Source: Larkinella punicea (GTDB lineage: Bacteria > Bacteroidota > Bacteroidia > Cytophagales > Spirosomataceae). From it: DNA of 64,000 bases. Shown piece by piece: positions 18,501-27,421 of this stretch (position 1 is its first letter; every line of letters begins with the position of its first letter). Both the position numbers and the translations under genes were made by a program. The stretch lies in contig NZ_QOWE01000004.1 in assembly GCF_003334855.1 (NCBI RefSeq), forward strand, positions 238,858-302,857, read 5' to 3'. A model generated the notes under the pieces. That model worked only from the letters and a program-made list of their open reading frames with translations. It had not been told where the DNA came from and ran no database searches.

Positions 18501-19172
18501 GTTATGGCCATAAGCGGTATAAAAAACCCGCCCTTTTCCCTGCTTCCGGACCCAGGTGTACGGCTCCTGCCGGTCTCCTTCCTGCCGGGTTGTCAGCACG
18601 GTCATGTCGGGATTGAGCCGCTGGTGTATGTAGGTTTCGTCCCAGGAGGTGGTAAACGGCACCAACCCCTGCATCACCGGGTGGTTTTTGGCCACGATGG
18701 TTGTCGTTATCGCCCCCGCCTTGTGCGACTTGAACTGCCCCCCGATGGTGTTGATGTACCAATCCGAATTTTTGAAACAGCCCGAAGCCGAATGCAGGGG
18801 AATGAGCCCTTTCCCCCCCTCCACAAACGCCTTCAAAGCCGCTTCCTGTGCGGGCGGCAGGCTGTCGTGGTTGGCATAGATCACCAGGCCATCGTATTTG
18901 GCCAGATTTTCGGTGTTGAGGTCGTTGACATTAACCGTATAGGTCAGATTGACGCCTTTTTTGAAAAGGGAAATGGCGAGCCAGGGCGCATATTTCCCCG
19001 AATCGTGATGCTTGCTCCGATGGCCCAGAAAAAGCACTTCGCCCCGGCGGGCGGTTTTTTCAGTAGTAGAACGACTCTGTTCCGATCCGTTTGTTTGTCC
19101 GGACTGGGCAGTTCTCGTGCAGCCCTGATGCAGCACGAAGGCCAGCAACAGGATAAAAATTGATACTTTCAT
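15582..19172 (-). CDS. Giant ThuA / PVC-type propeller dehydrogenase / HEAT / cupredoxin lipoprotein
   Basis: A 1196-residue lipoprotein (lipobox LHQGC near residue 18). In order: a ThuA domain (about 40-255, with DGLVIYANHD and GGKGLIPLHSASGCF), a membrane-bound-dehydrogenase-like beta-propeller (about 285-690, with DTNGDGRADKFT and DTNGDDKAD calcium-type loops and HAEVGPDGALWVADWYNFI), an alpha-helical HEAT-like part (about 700-870), a ConA-like jelly roll (about 890-1045) and a C-terminal blue-copper domain. The last has MQHNLVICKPG near residue 1100 and FICTFPGHWSIMRG near 1172, giving His, Cys, His and Met ligands. No CxxCH is present, although many relatives end in cytochrome c, so the cupredoxin probably replaces it as electron acceptor. 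It is 18 bp downstream of the PHP-like gene. Confidence 0.9.
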   Translation of the reverse strand: MKVSIFILLLAFVLHQGCTRTAQSGQTNGSEQSRSTTEKTARRGEVLFLGHRSKHHDSGKYAPWLAISLFKKGVNLTYTVNVNDLNTENLAKYDGLVIYANHDSLPPAQEAALKAFVEGGKGLIPLHSASGCFKNSDWYINTIGGQFKSHKAGAITTTIVAKNHPVMQGLVPFTTSWDETYIHQRLNPDMTVLTTRQEGDRQEPYTWVRKQGKGRVFYTAYGHNDSTWTNPGFRELVNRGVLWALGEPVTKQIAKLAIPNVDIYESANIAIADYTKRHRVPAMQVALKPDDSKKLMQVPADFDIQLFAAEPDITNPIAMAWDERGRLWIVESVDYPNTFLETDGAANDRIKICEDTNGDGRADKFTIFADKLNIPTSMVFANGGVVVSMAPHFVFLKDTNGDDKADVRENIMTGWDKNDTHFGPSNLQYGFNNKIWGVVGSGFSGTTRDGKNLNFRTGVYNVNPDGTGFDFLANTSNNTWGLGLTEDNNVFISTANNTHSAFYSMPARYMQRNLPGSTVLSVQKIDGHYDSHTLTPNLRQVDVVGGFTSAAGHHFYTARSFPKSYWNRVAFVCEPTVRLIHNAIIEPKGAGFAEHDGWNMLASSDEWVGPVHAEVGPDGALWVADWYNFIIQHNVFVERQAPSEMVLPFKEQPRGQGNAFDSPLRDINFGRVYRIVYKKAKPYQPITLSKNEPAGLIAALKSDNMFWRMNGQRLIVESKNTSLLPELYKIIANPAVDEIGLNSPAVHALWTLHGLGVLTGSNAEAIQAASKALTHQAAGVRKAAVEVLPATAQTLDIIQKVGLLDDASLNVRLAAMLALVPLPPSETVGAALYRAALRPENDSDEWIGRALFAAAAVHRDGFLAEAARANSKGAENALVGRLLAGINKEVYTLQRRAVITLPPDVTGKEIILKGSAAKGNRPMEGFIVGHGGQEGGYGLYVKDRRLTMVVKQNGQVYATSTTEPLPDNFEFEGRLVNDGEMLLFVNGQEAARGKAPSLFTKPLTGSIRVQRDFVDESSMGAYAGAYDIKSSFDFMGNVQNATLEVRKPTGEARPATPKKIISDKATVLTIKVVEEQMKYDTKQFTVRAGQPVVLTLENPDIMQHNLVICKPGTAEKVGKAADKMAQDPKSVEKHYVPQLPEVLASSILVNPGESYTLEFTAPAKPGDYPFICTFPGHWSIMRGVMRVEGADTVKSR

Positions 19173-19190
19173 AGACCAAGAATTGAGCGA

Positions 19191-21278
19191 TTAGTTCGGG
19201 GTTTCGAGCCAGACCTGCTGGGTGAAGGCCCCATTGATGGCAGCATCCCAGACTTCGACCCGCACCCACGTACGGTTTTTGAGATTTGTGTCGAACCGGT
19301 ATGCTTTTTTGTCGAAGGGCAAGGTGTTTGTTAAGTCGATGCGTTCGCGATACACCTGTTTGCCGTCGCCGGAAATGATTTCGGCAAACGACAGCGGGAA
19401 GGTCCAGTTTACGTTCAGGTTGATCGTTGCTTTTCCACTGGTCGGTAAGGTCAGCGTTTCGCCTGCCCCTTTGCCATTGACCGTAAAAGCGGGCAGCATG
19501 ACTTCCCCAGTAGTCACGAAAAACTTCCCCTGTTTCATGACGTCCAGAACCGGTTGCCAGCCCGCGCTGTAGTCGGGCAGCTTGTCCATCTGCATATAAT
19601 TGACGTTCAGGTGGGCATAGGTTTCGTTTTCGGGTTCCATCGTAAAAATATCCGATTCCGCGATGGCGTGTTTTTTGTAACCCCAGTTCGAGTAATCGTC
19701 CAGCAAATCCAGCACCCGGCGACTCAGTCTCGGTTCCGATAAATCAGCAGGAATATTCTTCCAGGCCGCTCCGAAGAAATGGTCGGACTTAAAAAAAGCT
19801 TCTTCCTTGTATTTGTCCGGATACCCCGTCGAGCCTTTGGTGCGGGCGTGGGCCGTCCAGGCCAGGCCATTTTCAGCTTCCAGCAGCTTCAGCATATCGT
19901 GCTTGTCGGCAATGCGGTAAACCTTTCCGTATTTGGGGTCTTCGGTAACAAAAGGCATGTCGGGCTTGCGCGACATAATCCAGTACACATCCTTCGGAAA
20001 AAAAGACAGCCAGTGTCCCCCGAAAAAATTATTGGGCTCTTCGCCGGGCAGTAACAGAAAGTCCTTGTCCGACAATCGTTTGCATTGTTCGTGCAGCGCT
20101 TTCAGTTCCCGTAGCCGCAGGCTATCGGGGCCTTTCGGGTGGCCGGGGCCGTGAAATTCCGCCAGGTGAACAATGTCAACCCCGTGGTCCTTGAACACCT
20201 TCACGAAGTTGGGGTTTTCCGGAATGGGCTTACCCGCCAGCACCACCTTCATCGTAAATTCATTGTGAAAGTGGCTCGACATCGTTTTGTAGCCCGGCAC
20301 CACCGGATACTTGTCGTTGTGCGTGAACCGCTTCACCTCGGCCAGCGTTTCGGTGGGTTTGTCCGTACTGAGCAGGCAGAAAAAGTTGAGCCGTTGCTGG
20401 GTGCCGGGGGGCGCGTTCACCCAGGGAACCCACCGCCGGTCGCCCATCAAATCCTGCCGGATGCCGATGCCAAATTCCGGAACCAGACTCCGGTACCCGG
20501 TGCCATACCACGTAAAATCGAGGTTGTAGGCTTCGTCCAGCGGGTAGAAATATTGGTGCGGAGCCGGAAAAACCGCCAGCGTTCCGTTGGGACCATTGCC
20601 CATGATGGTCCGGTATTTAACCGCCTGGGCCTTATTCGGAACGGACAGGTCGACCGGAATGGACTGCATTTTATTATCCGTATCCGACCAGTCCAATGAC
20701 GTCCAGCCGCTGCCGGTTTTGCTCACCAGACCCGCATCGTAGAGAATGGCGGTCGAGTCGACCTGCGTCGCCATCACAGCCGCCACGTTGAACAGCGGAC
20801 TGCCCTGATACACGGTAATTTCGATGGCGCCTTTGAACGATGCGGCCGCGACTTCGCCAATTCGCAGCACGGTTCGGGAGCCAATGGTGCTGACGCTGGC
20901 CGACCGTTTCGCCAGTTCAACGGCGTAGGCTTTGTGCGGCAACCGGTTGGTTTTATCGAAAAAAATGTTCCAGCCGTTCTGTGAAACTAAATCCCGCTTG
21001 CCCACCGTGAGCACAAAAGCCGGGTTCAGGTCGGTGGCTATTTCACTAAACTTCCCGACTTTCGAAAGTTGAATATGGCTAAAAAGGGGCTTGTCCGCGA
21101 CCAGGTTAATCACCAGCCGTCCTTTCTCTTTACCCGAAGCGGGCCAGGTCACCACCAGGTCATTCCCCTGCTGCGAAACCGTTGTGGGGCCACTTTTGGT
21201 AAATTTCGACAAATCGACCGGCACCTGAGCGTGAGCCACTGCGCCCATTAAGGCAAACAGGAAAAGAAAGTATTTCAT
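19191..21278 (-). CDS. Secreted PHP-like (CehA/McbA-type) metallohydrolase candidate
   Basis: A 695-residue protein with a signal peptide ending at AHA-QVPVD. The N-terminal 300 residues are beta-rich (VFPAPHQYFYPLDEAYNLDF). From about residue 335 there is SSHFHNEFTMKVVL, then VDIVHLAEFHGPGH, then FLLLPGEEPNNFFGGHWLSFF. The order HxH, His, Glu, GGHW resembles the PHP phosphoesterase-like fold of CehA/McbA proteins. NGLAWTAHARTKGSTG and HAIAESDIFTMEPENE would give the remaining histidines and acids. The C-terminal 100 residues resemble a carbohydrate-binding-like sandwich ending VRVEVWDAAINGAFTQQVWLETPN. The substrate is unknown; its position after DUF3823 suggests the imported glycan or one of its esters. 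Confidence 0.7.
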   Translation of the reverse strand: MKYFLFLFALMGAVAHAQVPVDLSKFTKSGPTTVSQQGNDLVVTWPASGKEKGRLVINLVADKPLFSHIQLSKVGKFSEIATDLNPAFVLTVGKRDLVSQNGWNIFFDKTNRLPHKAYAVELAKRSASVSTIGSRTVLRIGEVAAASFKGAIEITVYQGSPLFNVAAVMATQVDSTAILYDAGLVSKTGSGWTSLDWSDTDNKMQSIPVDLSVPNKAQAVKYRTIMGNGPNGTLAVFPAPHQYFYPLDEAYNLDFTWYGTGYRSLVPEFGIGIRQDLMGDRRWVPWVNAPPGTQQRLNFFCLLSTDKPTETLAEVKRFTHNDKYPVVPGYKTMSSHFHNEFTMKVVLAGKPIPENPNFVKVFKDHGVDIVHLAEFHGPGHPKGPDSLRLRELKALHEQCKRLSDKDFLLLPGEEPNNFFGGHWLSFFPKDVYWIMSRKPDMPFVTEDPKYGKVYRIADKHDMLKLLEAENGLAWTAHARTKGSTGYPDKYKEEAFFKSDHFFGAAWKNIPADLSEPRLSRRVLDLLDDYSNWGYKKHAIAESDIFTMEPENETYAHLNVNYMQMDKLPDYSAGWQPVLDVMKQGKFFVTTGEVMLPAFTVNGKGAGETLTLPTSGKATINLNVNWTFPLSFAEIISGDGKQVYRERIDLTNTLPFDKKAYRFDTNLKNRTWVRVEVWDAAINGAFTQQVWLETPN

Positions 21279-21360
21279 TGAATCGAGGCTAAGTACTTAG
21301 TTAAAAATAGTTTAGCGTTTAGAGACTGTTCAAAAATCTTATTCTCTCTCTTTCGGATTT

Positions 21361-21425
21361 GCCCCCAACCCCCTGAAGGGGGCTAAAACATCCGGATCAG
21401 AAGCCCCCTTCAGGGGGTTGGGGGC
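21361..21425. repeat. Intergenic palindrome, family A, copy 1
   Basis: Arms 21361-21384 (core CCCCCTGAAGGGGGCT) and 21402-21425 are perfect 24-bp inverted repeats around a 17-base loop. Related copies occur at 38148-38227 and 41035-41132. The surrounding 21279-21590 gap contains no gene; its other feature is the nested hairpin at 21526-21570. Confidence 0.9.
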
Positions 21426-21525
21426 GGCATAGAAAGTATGATTTATAATTTTTGGACAATCTCTATCCATAAACTAAAAACGATTAACGATTTACTCTGT
21501 ATACGTTGTTGGTGCTTATCCGAAC

Positions 21526-21570
21526 ACTAAGCACAAAGGTTCAGGCGATTCCGAACCTTTGCCGCTTAGT
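21526..21570. terminator. Nested hairpin after DUF3823 gene, possible attenuator
   Basis: Outer arms ACTAAGC (21526-21532) and GCTTAGT (21564-21570) enclose inner arms AAAGGTTC (21535-21542) and GAACCTTT (21553-21560). It lies about 20 bases after the DUF3823 stop on the minus strand. No T-tract follows, so it may stabilise the upstream susCD message or reduce read-through rather than fully terminate. Confidence 0.55.
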
Positions 21571-21590
21571 AGGCATTACTAACCAACCTA

Positions 21591-22325
21591 TTACAAAGTT
21601 ATTTTCTGTACCGGCGTATAGATCATGTCTTCTACACCCGTAATTTTCAAGCCAATGCGGGCGAACACGTACCCTTGTGACGGAACCAGCGCGGGCAGTT
21701 CACCCGTGGTCAGGGTCACATTGGCCAGATCCTTGATGTCGGCTCCGGCCAGGTCGGCTTTGTTCAGGCTATTGCCCGCATCGACAAACTGGGTTTTGTT
21801 GACGTACAACGAAACCCGCTCGACGGTCTTGCCATTGGCCGCATCGGTAATCACTTTTTCGAGGGAAACAGTACCGGTTATTTTCCGGGCATTGTTCGAA
21901 ATTTTCGGGTTTCGAAGCATGTAATAAGGCATCACCTCAATGTCCATCGTTTTGCTGCCCTGAATCTTGATGTCCAGACTATCCGGCGTATTAGCGGCTG
22001 TGCGTTTCCAGAGAAACGGTCCCTGTCCGTTGGGGACAATCAGTTTGTAGTCGCCGTCGAAAAGCAGCGACGAGAAGGTGCCGTCCTGTTTGATCGGTAT
22101 CCGGATCGAACTGCGGTTGTTATACGCTTTCTGCCAGAGTTCCAGAAAAACCGGAAAATCGGAGTTGTTGGCCACCGCAACGTTGGCGCTTTGAATCAGC
22201 AGGGGTTCACCCTGATAAACCAGCCGCCCTTCGAACGTAGATTTGGGTGGTTCAAAATTATCTAATTCGCACCCGGTCAGACCGACCAGGAGCAGAAGGA
22301 AGAGGTAAATGATGGAGATTTTCAT
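21591..22325 (-). CDS. DUF3823 domain lipoprotein
   Basis: A 244-residue surface lipoprotein (lipobox LVGLTGC, cysteine 19). The sequence FEGRLVYQGEPLLIQSANVAV, VFLELWQKAYNNRSSIRIPIKQDGTFSSLLFDGDYKLI and the C-terminal half IKITGVEDMIYTPVQKITL match DUF3823, a two-domain beta-sandwich family almost always found next to SusD. It probably helps hold glycan at the outer membrane. It starts 65 bp after susD, and two hairpins follow it, which may separate strongly expressed uptake genes from the enzymes downstream. Confidence 0.9.
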   Translation of the reverse strand: MKISIIYLFLLLLVGLTGCELDNFEPPKSTFEGRLVYQGEPLLIQSANVAVANNSDFPVFLELWQKAYNNRSSIRIPIKQDGTFSSLLFDGDYKLIVPNGQGPFLWKRTAANTPDSLDIKIQGSKTMDIEVMPYYMLRNPKISNNARKITGTVSLEKVITDAANGKTVERVSLYVNKTQFVDAGNSLNKADLAGADIKDLANVTLTTGELPALVPSQGYVFARIGLKITGVEDMIYTPVQKITL

Positions 22326-22390
22326 GGCTTTAAGAATGTCGCGGAGCGGAGCGAAATACCAGGCGGTATTTCGCTCGTTCGCCCATTCGC

Positions 22391-24259
22391 TTATTGGTTA
22401 GGGTTACGGACAATCGTAGGGTTATTATTGATAATGGCATCCGTGATTCGCGAGTAGTAATTGCCCAATCGGAAAACGTGGCTTTGCGTTACCCGGCCCG
22501 ACAGCACCTTCCGGAACACCCATTTATTGTGGTTGGCCCCACCGGGATTATACACTTTATACGGCCAGAGGCTGTAGACCCGCGTGCTGGGTTCGGTGGC
22601 CTTGCCGGGCTGGGTAGTCAGGTCGGAGTTGCTGCCGTCCCAGACGACATGGGCAAGGCGCCACCGCTTCATATCCCAAAGGAGGTGGTTTTCGTAGGCC
22701 AGCTCCACTTTGCGCTCGTGAACGATCCGGTCGAACGTGACTTCGCCCGGGGTAAGTGCCTTGGTTAAACCGGCCCGGTCGCGCACCAGTTTCAGATAGC
22801 CGGCTGCCACCGCACTCTGCCCCAGTTCAAAAGCGGCTTCGGCGGCATTGAGCAGCACTTCGGCGTAGCGATACCGCACGTTCCAGACCTCGCTCTGTGT
22901 TCCAATCTGGCCCGAACCCGTTACGGGATCGTTGTATTTCCGCATGTAAAAACCGCCCTGCGCCGAGCCATCGTAGCCTTCGATGGGTCCTGACAAACCC
23001 ACCACCTGCACCGAAACCCCATTGACCGGCTTAAGCTGGCCCAATTGGTCGCCCGACAGAATGCTGCCATTGGCCAACACCAGCCCGGCGAAGATGTCGA
23101 TAGGCCGATTTTTGAAGATCGCCCCCGGCACCAGCACCGTTCCCTGCAAACGCGGGTCGCGGTCGGCGAAGAGGTCTTCGGGCTTATCGTAGTAAATATA
23201 GTCATTTGGGGTGCCCTTGTTGATGGCCAAAGGCGCAAACGAGTTGTCTAATTTTTCGAACGACTGCACCAGGTTGAGCGACGGGTTCAGACGGCCCCCG
23301 CGTTCGCCTTCTTCGGTGATGGCGCGGGGCTGATTGTCGAGCGCAAAGCTGTGAATCTTACCACTTTGCAGCTTGTAATCTTCGACGAAAATGACCTCCG
23401 GGTTATTGGCCTTGTCCAGAAAAATATTGGCAAAATTGGTGGAGAGGTCGGGGGCTTTCTGATAGAGTGAATACTGCCCGGAGGTGATCAACTCCTGAGC
23501 CGACGTCAGGGCGGTTTGGAAATAGGCAGTTGCCTTGGTCGCCGGAATGCCCACTTCGCCGTTCGGCAGCGAAACCGTTGGCGTATTGACCCCGTATTTA
23601 GCGATGGAACCGGCGTAGAGCGCAGCCCGGACTTTCGAAGCCAGAGCCAGCCCGTAGGTAGCGCGGGATTTTTCATTGGGGGTTTTCGGCAGAATCGATT
23701 TGATAGCCTCAAGCTCGCTGATCACGAAATCATATACCTCCGATTCTTTGGCGCGGGGTTTACGGAGGTAACTCGCATCACCGCTGTAATCGTAGGTCAG
23801 CGACTCGGTAACCAACGGCACACCACCCATCCGTTTCACTAACTCAAAATACGCATTGGCCCGCAGAAACCGGCCTTCGGCTGCGAACCGAGCCTTGTCA
23901 GCCGCACTCAGCCGGGTAGCAGCATTGACCCGCTCGATGAACAGGTTGATTTCGCGGATATAGCCATAGTCCCACAGGCTCCAGTCGTCGTAGCTGTATT
24001 CCCGGTTTTGGTGCCGCCCGTAGTCGCCCGAGGCAAAAGCTTCATCGAAGCTGGCCATGATTCCGAAGTTAGCGGGTTCGACCAGGTCGGGAATGCGGTT
24101 ATACAGATCCGTTGCCGCCGACAACACCAGCCGGGGGTCACTATAGACCTCATCGACCAGCAGAATATTGGTGGACTTAATATTCAGGAATTCAGCATCA
24201 TCCTTGCAGCCCGTCGTTAACGAAAAGAGCGCGACGAGCGATAAAATAGTTTTCTTCAT
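22391..24259 (-). CDS. RagB/SusD family nutrient-binding outer-membrane lipoprotein
   Basis: A 622-residue SusD homologue with a lipobox (SLTTGC, cysteine 18) and the helical TPR-like scaffold of the family: ATDLYNRIPDLVEPANFG, RFLRANAYFELVKRMGGVPLV near residue 130, and the C-terminal RYRYAEVLLNAAEAAFELG followed by VHERKVELAYENHLLWDMKRW near 530-550. These last two segments are SusD hallmarks. It caps the partner SusC transporter and binds the incoming glycan or glycoconjugate. It starts 12 bp after susC. Length is slightly above the family average. Confidence 0.97.
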   Translation of the reverse strand: MKKTILSLVALFSLTTGCKDDAEFLNIKSTNILLVDEVYSDPRLVLSAATDLYNRIPDLVEPANFGIMASFDEAFASGDYGRHQNREYSYDDWSLWDYGYIREINLFIERVNAATRLSAADKARFAAEGRFLRANAYFELVKRMGGVPLVTESLTYDYSGDASYLRKPRAKESEVYDFVISELEAIKSILPKTPNEKSRATYGLALASKVRAALYAGSIAKYGVNTPTVSLPNGEVGIPATKATAYFQTALTSAQELITSGQYSLYQKAPDLSTNFANIFLDKANNPEVIFVEDYKLQSGKIHSFALDNQPRAITEEGERGGRLNPSLNLVQSFEKLDNSFAPLAINKGTPNDYIYYDKPEDLFADRDPRLQGTVLVPGAIFKNRPIDIFAGLVLANGSILSGDQLGQLKPVNGVSVQVVGLSGPIEGYDGSAQGGFYMRKYNDPVTGSGQIGTQSEVWNVRYRYAEVLLNAAEAAFELGQSAVAAGYLKLVRDRAGLTKALTPGEVTFDRIVHERKVELAYENHLLWDMKRWRLAHVVWDGSNSDLTTQPGKATEPSTRVYSLWPYKVYNPGGANHNKWVFRKVLSGRVTQSHVFRLGNYYSRITDAIINNNPTIVRNPNQ

Positions 24260-24271
24260 GGCGGGGTCGGT

Positions 24272-27200
24272 TTAGAAGCTCAGGTTCACTCCAAAATTGA
24301 ACAGTTTGGTTTGCGGGTATTGCAGCCCGTTTTCGTCCTGCACTTCGGGGTCGATGCCGTAGGGGCGGGTGTTGTCGATGGAGAAAAGGTTGTAGGTGTT
24401 CACAAACAGCCGGGCCTTCTGGATCTTCACTTTCTGGGTCAGCAGCGCCGGCAGGGTATAGCCCAGTTCCATCGTCCGGTTGCGGAGGTAACTGATATTC
24501 AGGAGCCACCAGGTCGAATTTTTATTGATGTTGCTGTGTCCGGTATCATTGTAACGAAGGGGAATTTCGGAACCGGCAATCCACGGACTATCCGGGTTGA
24601 GCGGATCGGCCCGGCGCCAGCGGTCATCGAACAGCAGGCGCGGCACATTCCCGGTGTTCTGGTAGGCGTTGCGCTGCTCAAACTGCCGGTTGATGGCCAT
24701 CATCGTGCCGCCGGAGAAATCCATTGCAAAATCAAAGCCTTTGTATTGCAGGGTGAAGTTCAATCCACCCGACAGAATCGGTGTGTTGTTGATGCCGTAG
24801 CCAATGGGCCGTTCGTCGCGGCTGTTAATGACGCCGTCGTTGTTCTGATCGCGGTAAATCAAATCGCCCGGAATCATGGTCCGGTTGCCCTGTCCGTCGT
24901 TGTTGACCACGTAATTGTTGATCTCTTCCTGCGACTGAAACTGACCGACGGCTTCATATCCCCAGAAAATATTGCTCCAGCGGTTTTCCAGCGATTCGCG
25001 GTATTCGAGCAGCGAGTTGCCGTAGCGCGGATTGTAGGGACTCAGGAACCGGTTTCGGGCGTAGGAAATGTTGGCACCGATGGTGAACCGGACGCCCCGG
25101 ATGTCGCCGTTATACACCAGCGAGGCTTCGCCACCAACCACGGCATCGCGCTCCAGGTTCTCCTGCGGCAGGGCGTAGCCCAGTTCGCTGGGCACAAACA
25201 CGTCGCTCTTCACGGCAGGCAACCCGTCGCGCACCCGCCGGAAATAATCGAGCGTACCTGTGATTTTGTTGTTCAACAGCGAGAAATCCACCCCGATGTC
25301 GGTCACTTTGGCCTTCAGCCACGAAATCCGGTCGAAAGCAATCCCCCGGTCGCGGGCCGCAACGGTCGTTGTTCCCGACATGATGCCCACACCGGTGTTG
25401 TAGTTGTAGCCGGGATTGTAGGCAAAGGCGTCGAGGTCAGCGTTGTTGGGCCGGACGTTATCATCACCCAGCATCCCGTAAGAAGCTCTCAGTTTGAGGT
25501 CATTCAGGAAGGCCCCGTCGTTGGTCCATTCCTTAAAGAAGGGTTCCTCGGTAATTCGCCAGGCCATGGAAACCGATGGGAAGGTACCCCAGCGTTTGGT
25601 GGGGGAGAATTTCCAGGAAGCATCGCGCCGGGCGGCCACTTCCAGGAAGTATTTGTCGGCGTATCCATAATTCACCCGGCCGATGTAACCGACTCTGGCC
25701 TGCGTGAAGTCGGCATCATTGTAGGCGACAATGTCGGCAAACTGCATCACGGGCAGCGAATTGGTTTTGGGCACGGTACGAGCCTCTACATTCCGTTCGC
25801 GCTTCTTGAGCCGCTCGGTCAGGGCAATGGCGTTGATGGAGTGCTTGCCAAAGGTGTTGGTATACAGAAGCTGCAACTGCCCGATATTTTCGTCAATCTT
25901 GTTTACCACCCGCTGCCGGTACGGATTCTGGCTGCCACCCGTCCGGTTATATTGCTGGGTGCTTGGATTGTAGGTGTAGGTGTCGTAGGTATACTCAAAT
26001 ACCTCGCGTTGCGAATCCCGGAACATGTACGAATACAATCCCTTGACTGACAAGCCTTTGATGGGTGTCTGGTATTCAACAGTAGCCTGGGGGGTTATCG
26101 ATGAATAGACTTCTTTGAGAAAACCCGACCGCGCGTAGTTGAGGTAGCCCCAGTTGGAGGCCGGATTGCTGATCGTATTGATGTAATCGGGGTTATCGTT
26201 GGCGTAGGGGCGCTCGCCGGGCCGGTTGCGGAGAATGGCAAACTTGGGCGCCACATAATCGTCGCCACCCGGCACACCCGGATTTTCGCGGGTTTCCTGC
26301 CGCCCGGCAATCGTCAGTCCGACTTTAATCCGGTCCGTAACCCGGACGTCGATGTTCGACTGAATATTGGACCGGTTAAATATGAACTCACGGCCCATCA
26401 CCGAATTCTGGTCCAGGCGGGTAGCGGAGATGTAATAATTAATCCGGTCCGAGCCGCCACTGGCGCTCAGGTTGATGTTCGACTGGGGCGAGTTGGGCTG
26501 AATAATGAAATCATACCAGTCGAAGCTCTGGTACCCGTATTCGGTACCGGCTTTATACTTGTCTAATTCAGCCTGGGTGATGGCCGTGGTACCATTGCGG
26601 TTTACCTCAGCTTCGGCTTTGCCCAGGTTCCAATCGTAGGCGTTTACAACCGTCGGGAAACGGGTCCAGTTCTGAAAACCGTAGTAAGCATCCAGGTTGA
26701 TGGTGCTTTTTTGCCCAACGACCCCACGCTTGGTGGTCACGATAATCACGCCATTGGCCGCCCGTGAGCCGTAGATGGAAGCGGAGGCATCTTTCAGTAC
26801 GGTGATGGTTTCGACGTCGTTCGGCGAGAGGTTGTCGAACTGGGTTTTATCTTTCGGCACCCCATCGATGATGAACAGGGGATTGCCACCCATGTTCCGG
26901 ATCTGAATGTTGGCAGAGGCTCCCGGCCGACCGTCGGCTTGACGGAACTGCACGCCCGGAATCTTACCGGCCAGTGTTCCGGTTACGGTAGCCGCATGAA
27001 CCCGCCCCACATCACGCGACGTCACGGACGAAATGGCTCCCGTAATCGATTCTTTTTTCTGGGTACCATACCCCACGACGACAACCTCCTGCAATCCTTT
27101 GGAATCAGGGTCGATGGTTACGTTCAGCGTGGACTGATTCCCGATGGGTACTTCTTTCGACAGGTAACCAATAAACGAGACAACCAGCGTGCCGCTCGTC

Positions 27201-27421
27201 TGGTCGGCCGGAATCGGGAGGCTGTACATCCCCTCGGCGTTGGCGGAAGTACCGGTTGTGGTACCTTTCAACAGAACGGTAGCTCCCGGCAGCACCTCCC
27301 CTTTGTCGCCCGTAATCTTTCCTGTCAGGGTACGTTGCTGCGCCAGCGCAGGAATCCCGATCAGAAGAAGCAGCAAGAACCCAGGCAGGCAAATTGCCTT
27401 CATGATGGAAATGTTCTTCAT
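24272..27421 (-). CDS. SusC/RagA family TonB-linked outer-membrane transporter
   Basis: A 1049-residue TonB-dependent transporter. I start at MKNISIMKAICLPGFLLL, giving a signal peptide ending at ALAQQ; an in-frame ATG 60 bases upstream would add an untypical leader. A carboxypeptidase-D-like regulatory domain (RTLTGKITGDKGEVLPGATV) is followed by the TonB-box region GLQEVVVVGYGTQKKESITGA, the plug (NIQIRNMGGNPLFIIDGVP, VETITVLKDASASIYGSRAANGVIIVTTKRG) and the 22-strand barrel ending FNFGVNLSF. With SusD it imports a ligand across the outer membrane. It is the first gene of the leftward operon and is divergent from the hybrid regulator, its probable activator. Confidence 0.97.
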   Translation of the reverse strand: MKNISIMKAICLPGFLLLLLIGIPALAQQRTLTGKITGDKGEVLPGATVLLKGTTTGTSANAEGMYSLPIPADQTSGTLVVSFIGYLSKEVPIGNQSTLNVTIDPDSKGLQEVVVVGYGTQKKESITGAISSVTSRDVGRVHAATVTGTLAGKIPGVQFRQADGRPGASANIQIRNMGGNPLFIIDGVPKDKTQFDNLSPNDVETITVLKDASASIYGSRAANGVIIVTTKRGVVGQKSTINLDAYYGFQNWTRFPTVVNAYDWNLGKAEAEVNRNGTTAITQAELDKYKAGTEYGYQSFDWYDFIIQPNSPQSNINLSASGGSDRINYYISATRLDQNSVMGREFIFNRSNIQSNIDVRVTDRIKVGLTIAGRQETRENPGVPGGDDYVAPKFAILRNRPGERPYANDNPDYINTISNPASNWGYLNYARSGFLKEVYSSITPQATVEYQTPIKGLSVKGLYSYMFRDSQREVFEYTYDTYTYNPSTQQYNRTGGSQNPYRQRVVNKIDENIGQLQLLYTNTFGKHSINAIALTERLKKRERNVEARTVPKTNSLPVMQFADIVAYNDADFTQARVGYIGRVNYGYADKYFLEVAARRDASWKFSPTKRWGTFPSVSMAWRITEEPFFKEWTNDGAFLNDLKLRASYGMLGDDNVRPNNADLDAFAYNPGYNYNTGVGIMSGTTTVAARDRGIAFDRISWLKAKVTDIGVDFSLLNNKITGTLDYFRRVRDGLPAVKSDVFVPSELGYALPQENLERDAVVGGEASLVYNGDIRGVRFTIGANISYARNRFLSPYNPRYGNSLLEYRESLENRWSNIFWGYEAVGQFQSQEEINNYVVNNDGQGNRTMIPGDLIYRDQNNDGVINSRDERPIGYGINNTPILSGGLNFTLQYKGFDFAMDFSGGTMMAINRQFEQRNAYQNTGNVPRLLFDDRWRRADPLNPDSPWIAGSEIPLRYNDTGHSNINKNSTWWLLNISYLRNRTMELGYTLPALLTQKVKIQKARLFVNTYNLFSIDNTRPYGIDPEVQDENGLQYPQTKLFNFGVNLSF

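Noticed and set aside
16317-19163. Long rightward open frames (435 and 424 codons) opposite the giant ThuA-propeller gene
   Set aside because: They lie entirely antisense to a clearly homologous gene, show no domain pattern, and result from GC-rich codon bias.
24311-26050. 579-codon frame opposite susC
   Set aside because: Antisense to conserved SusC barrel strands; no recognisable features.
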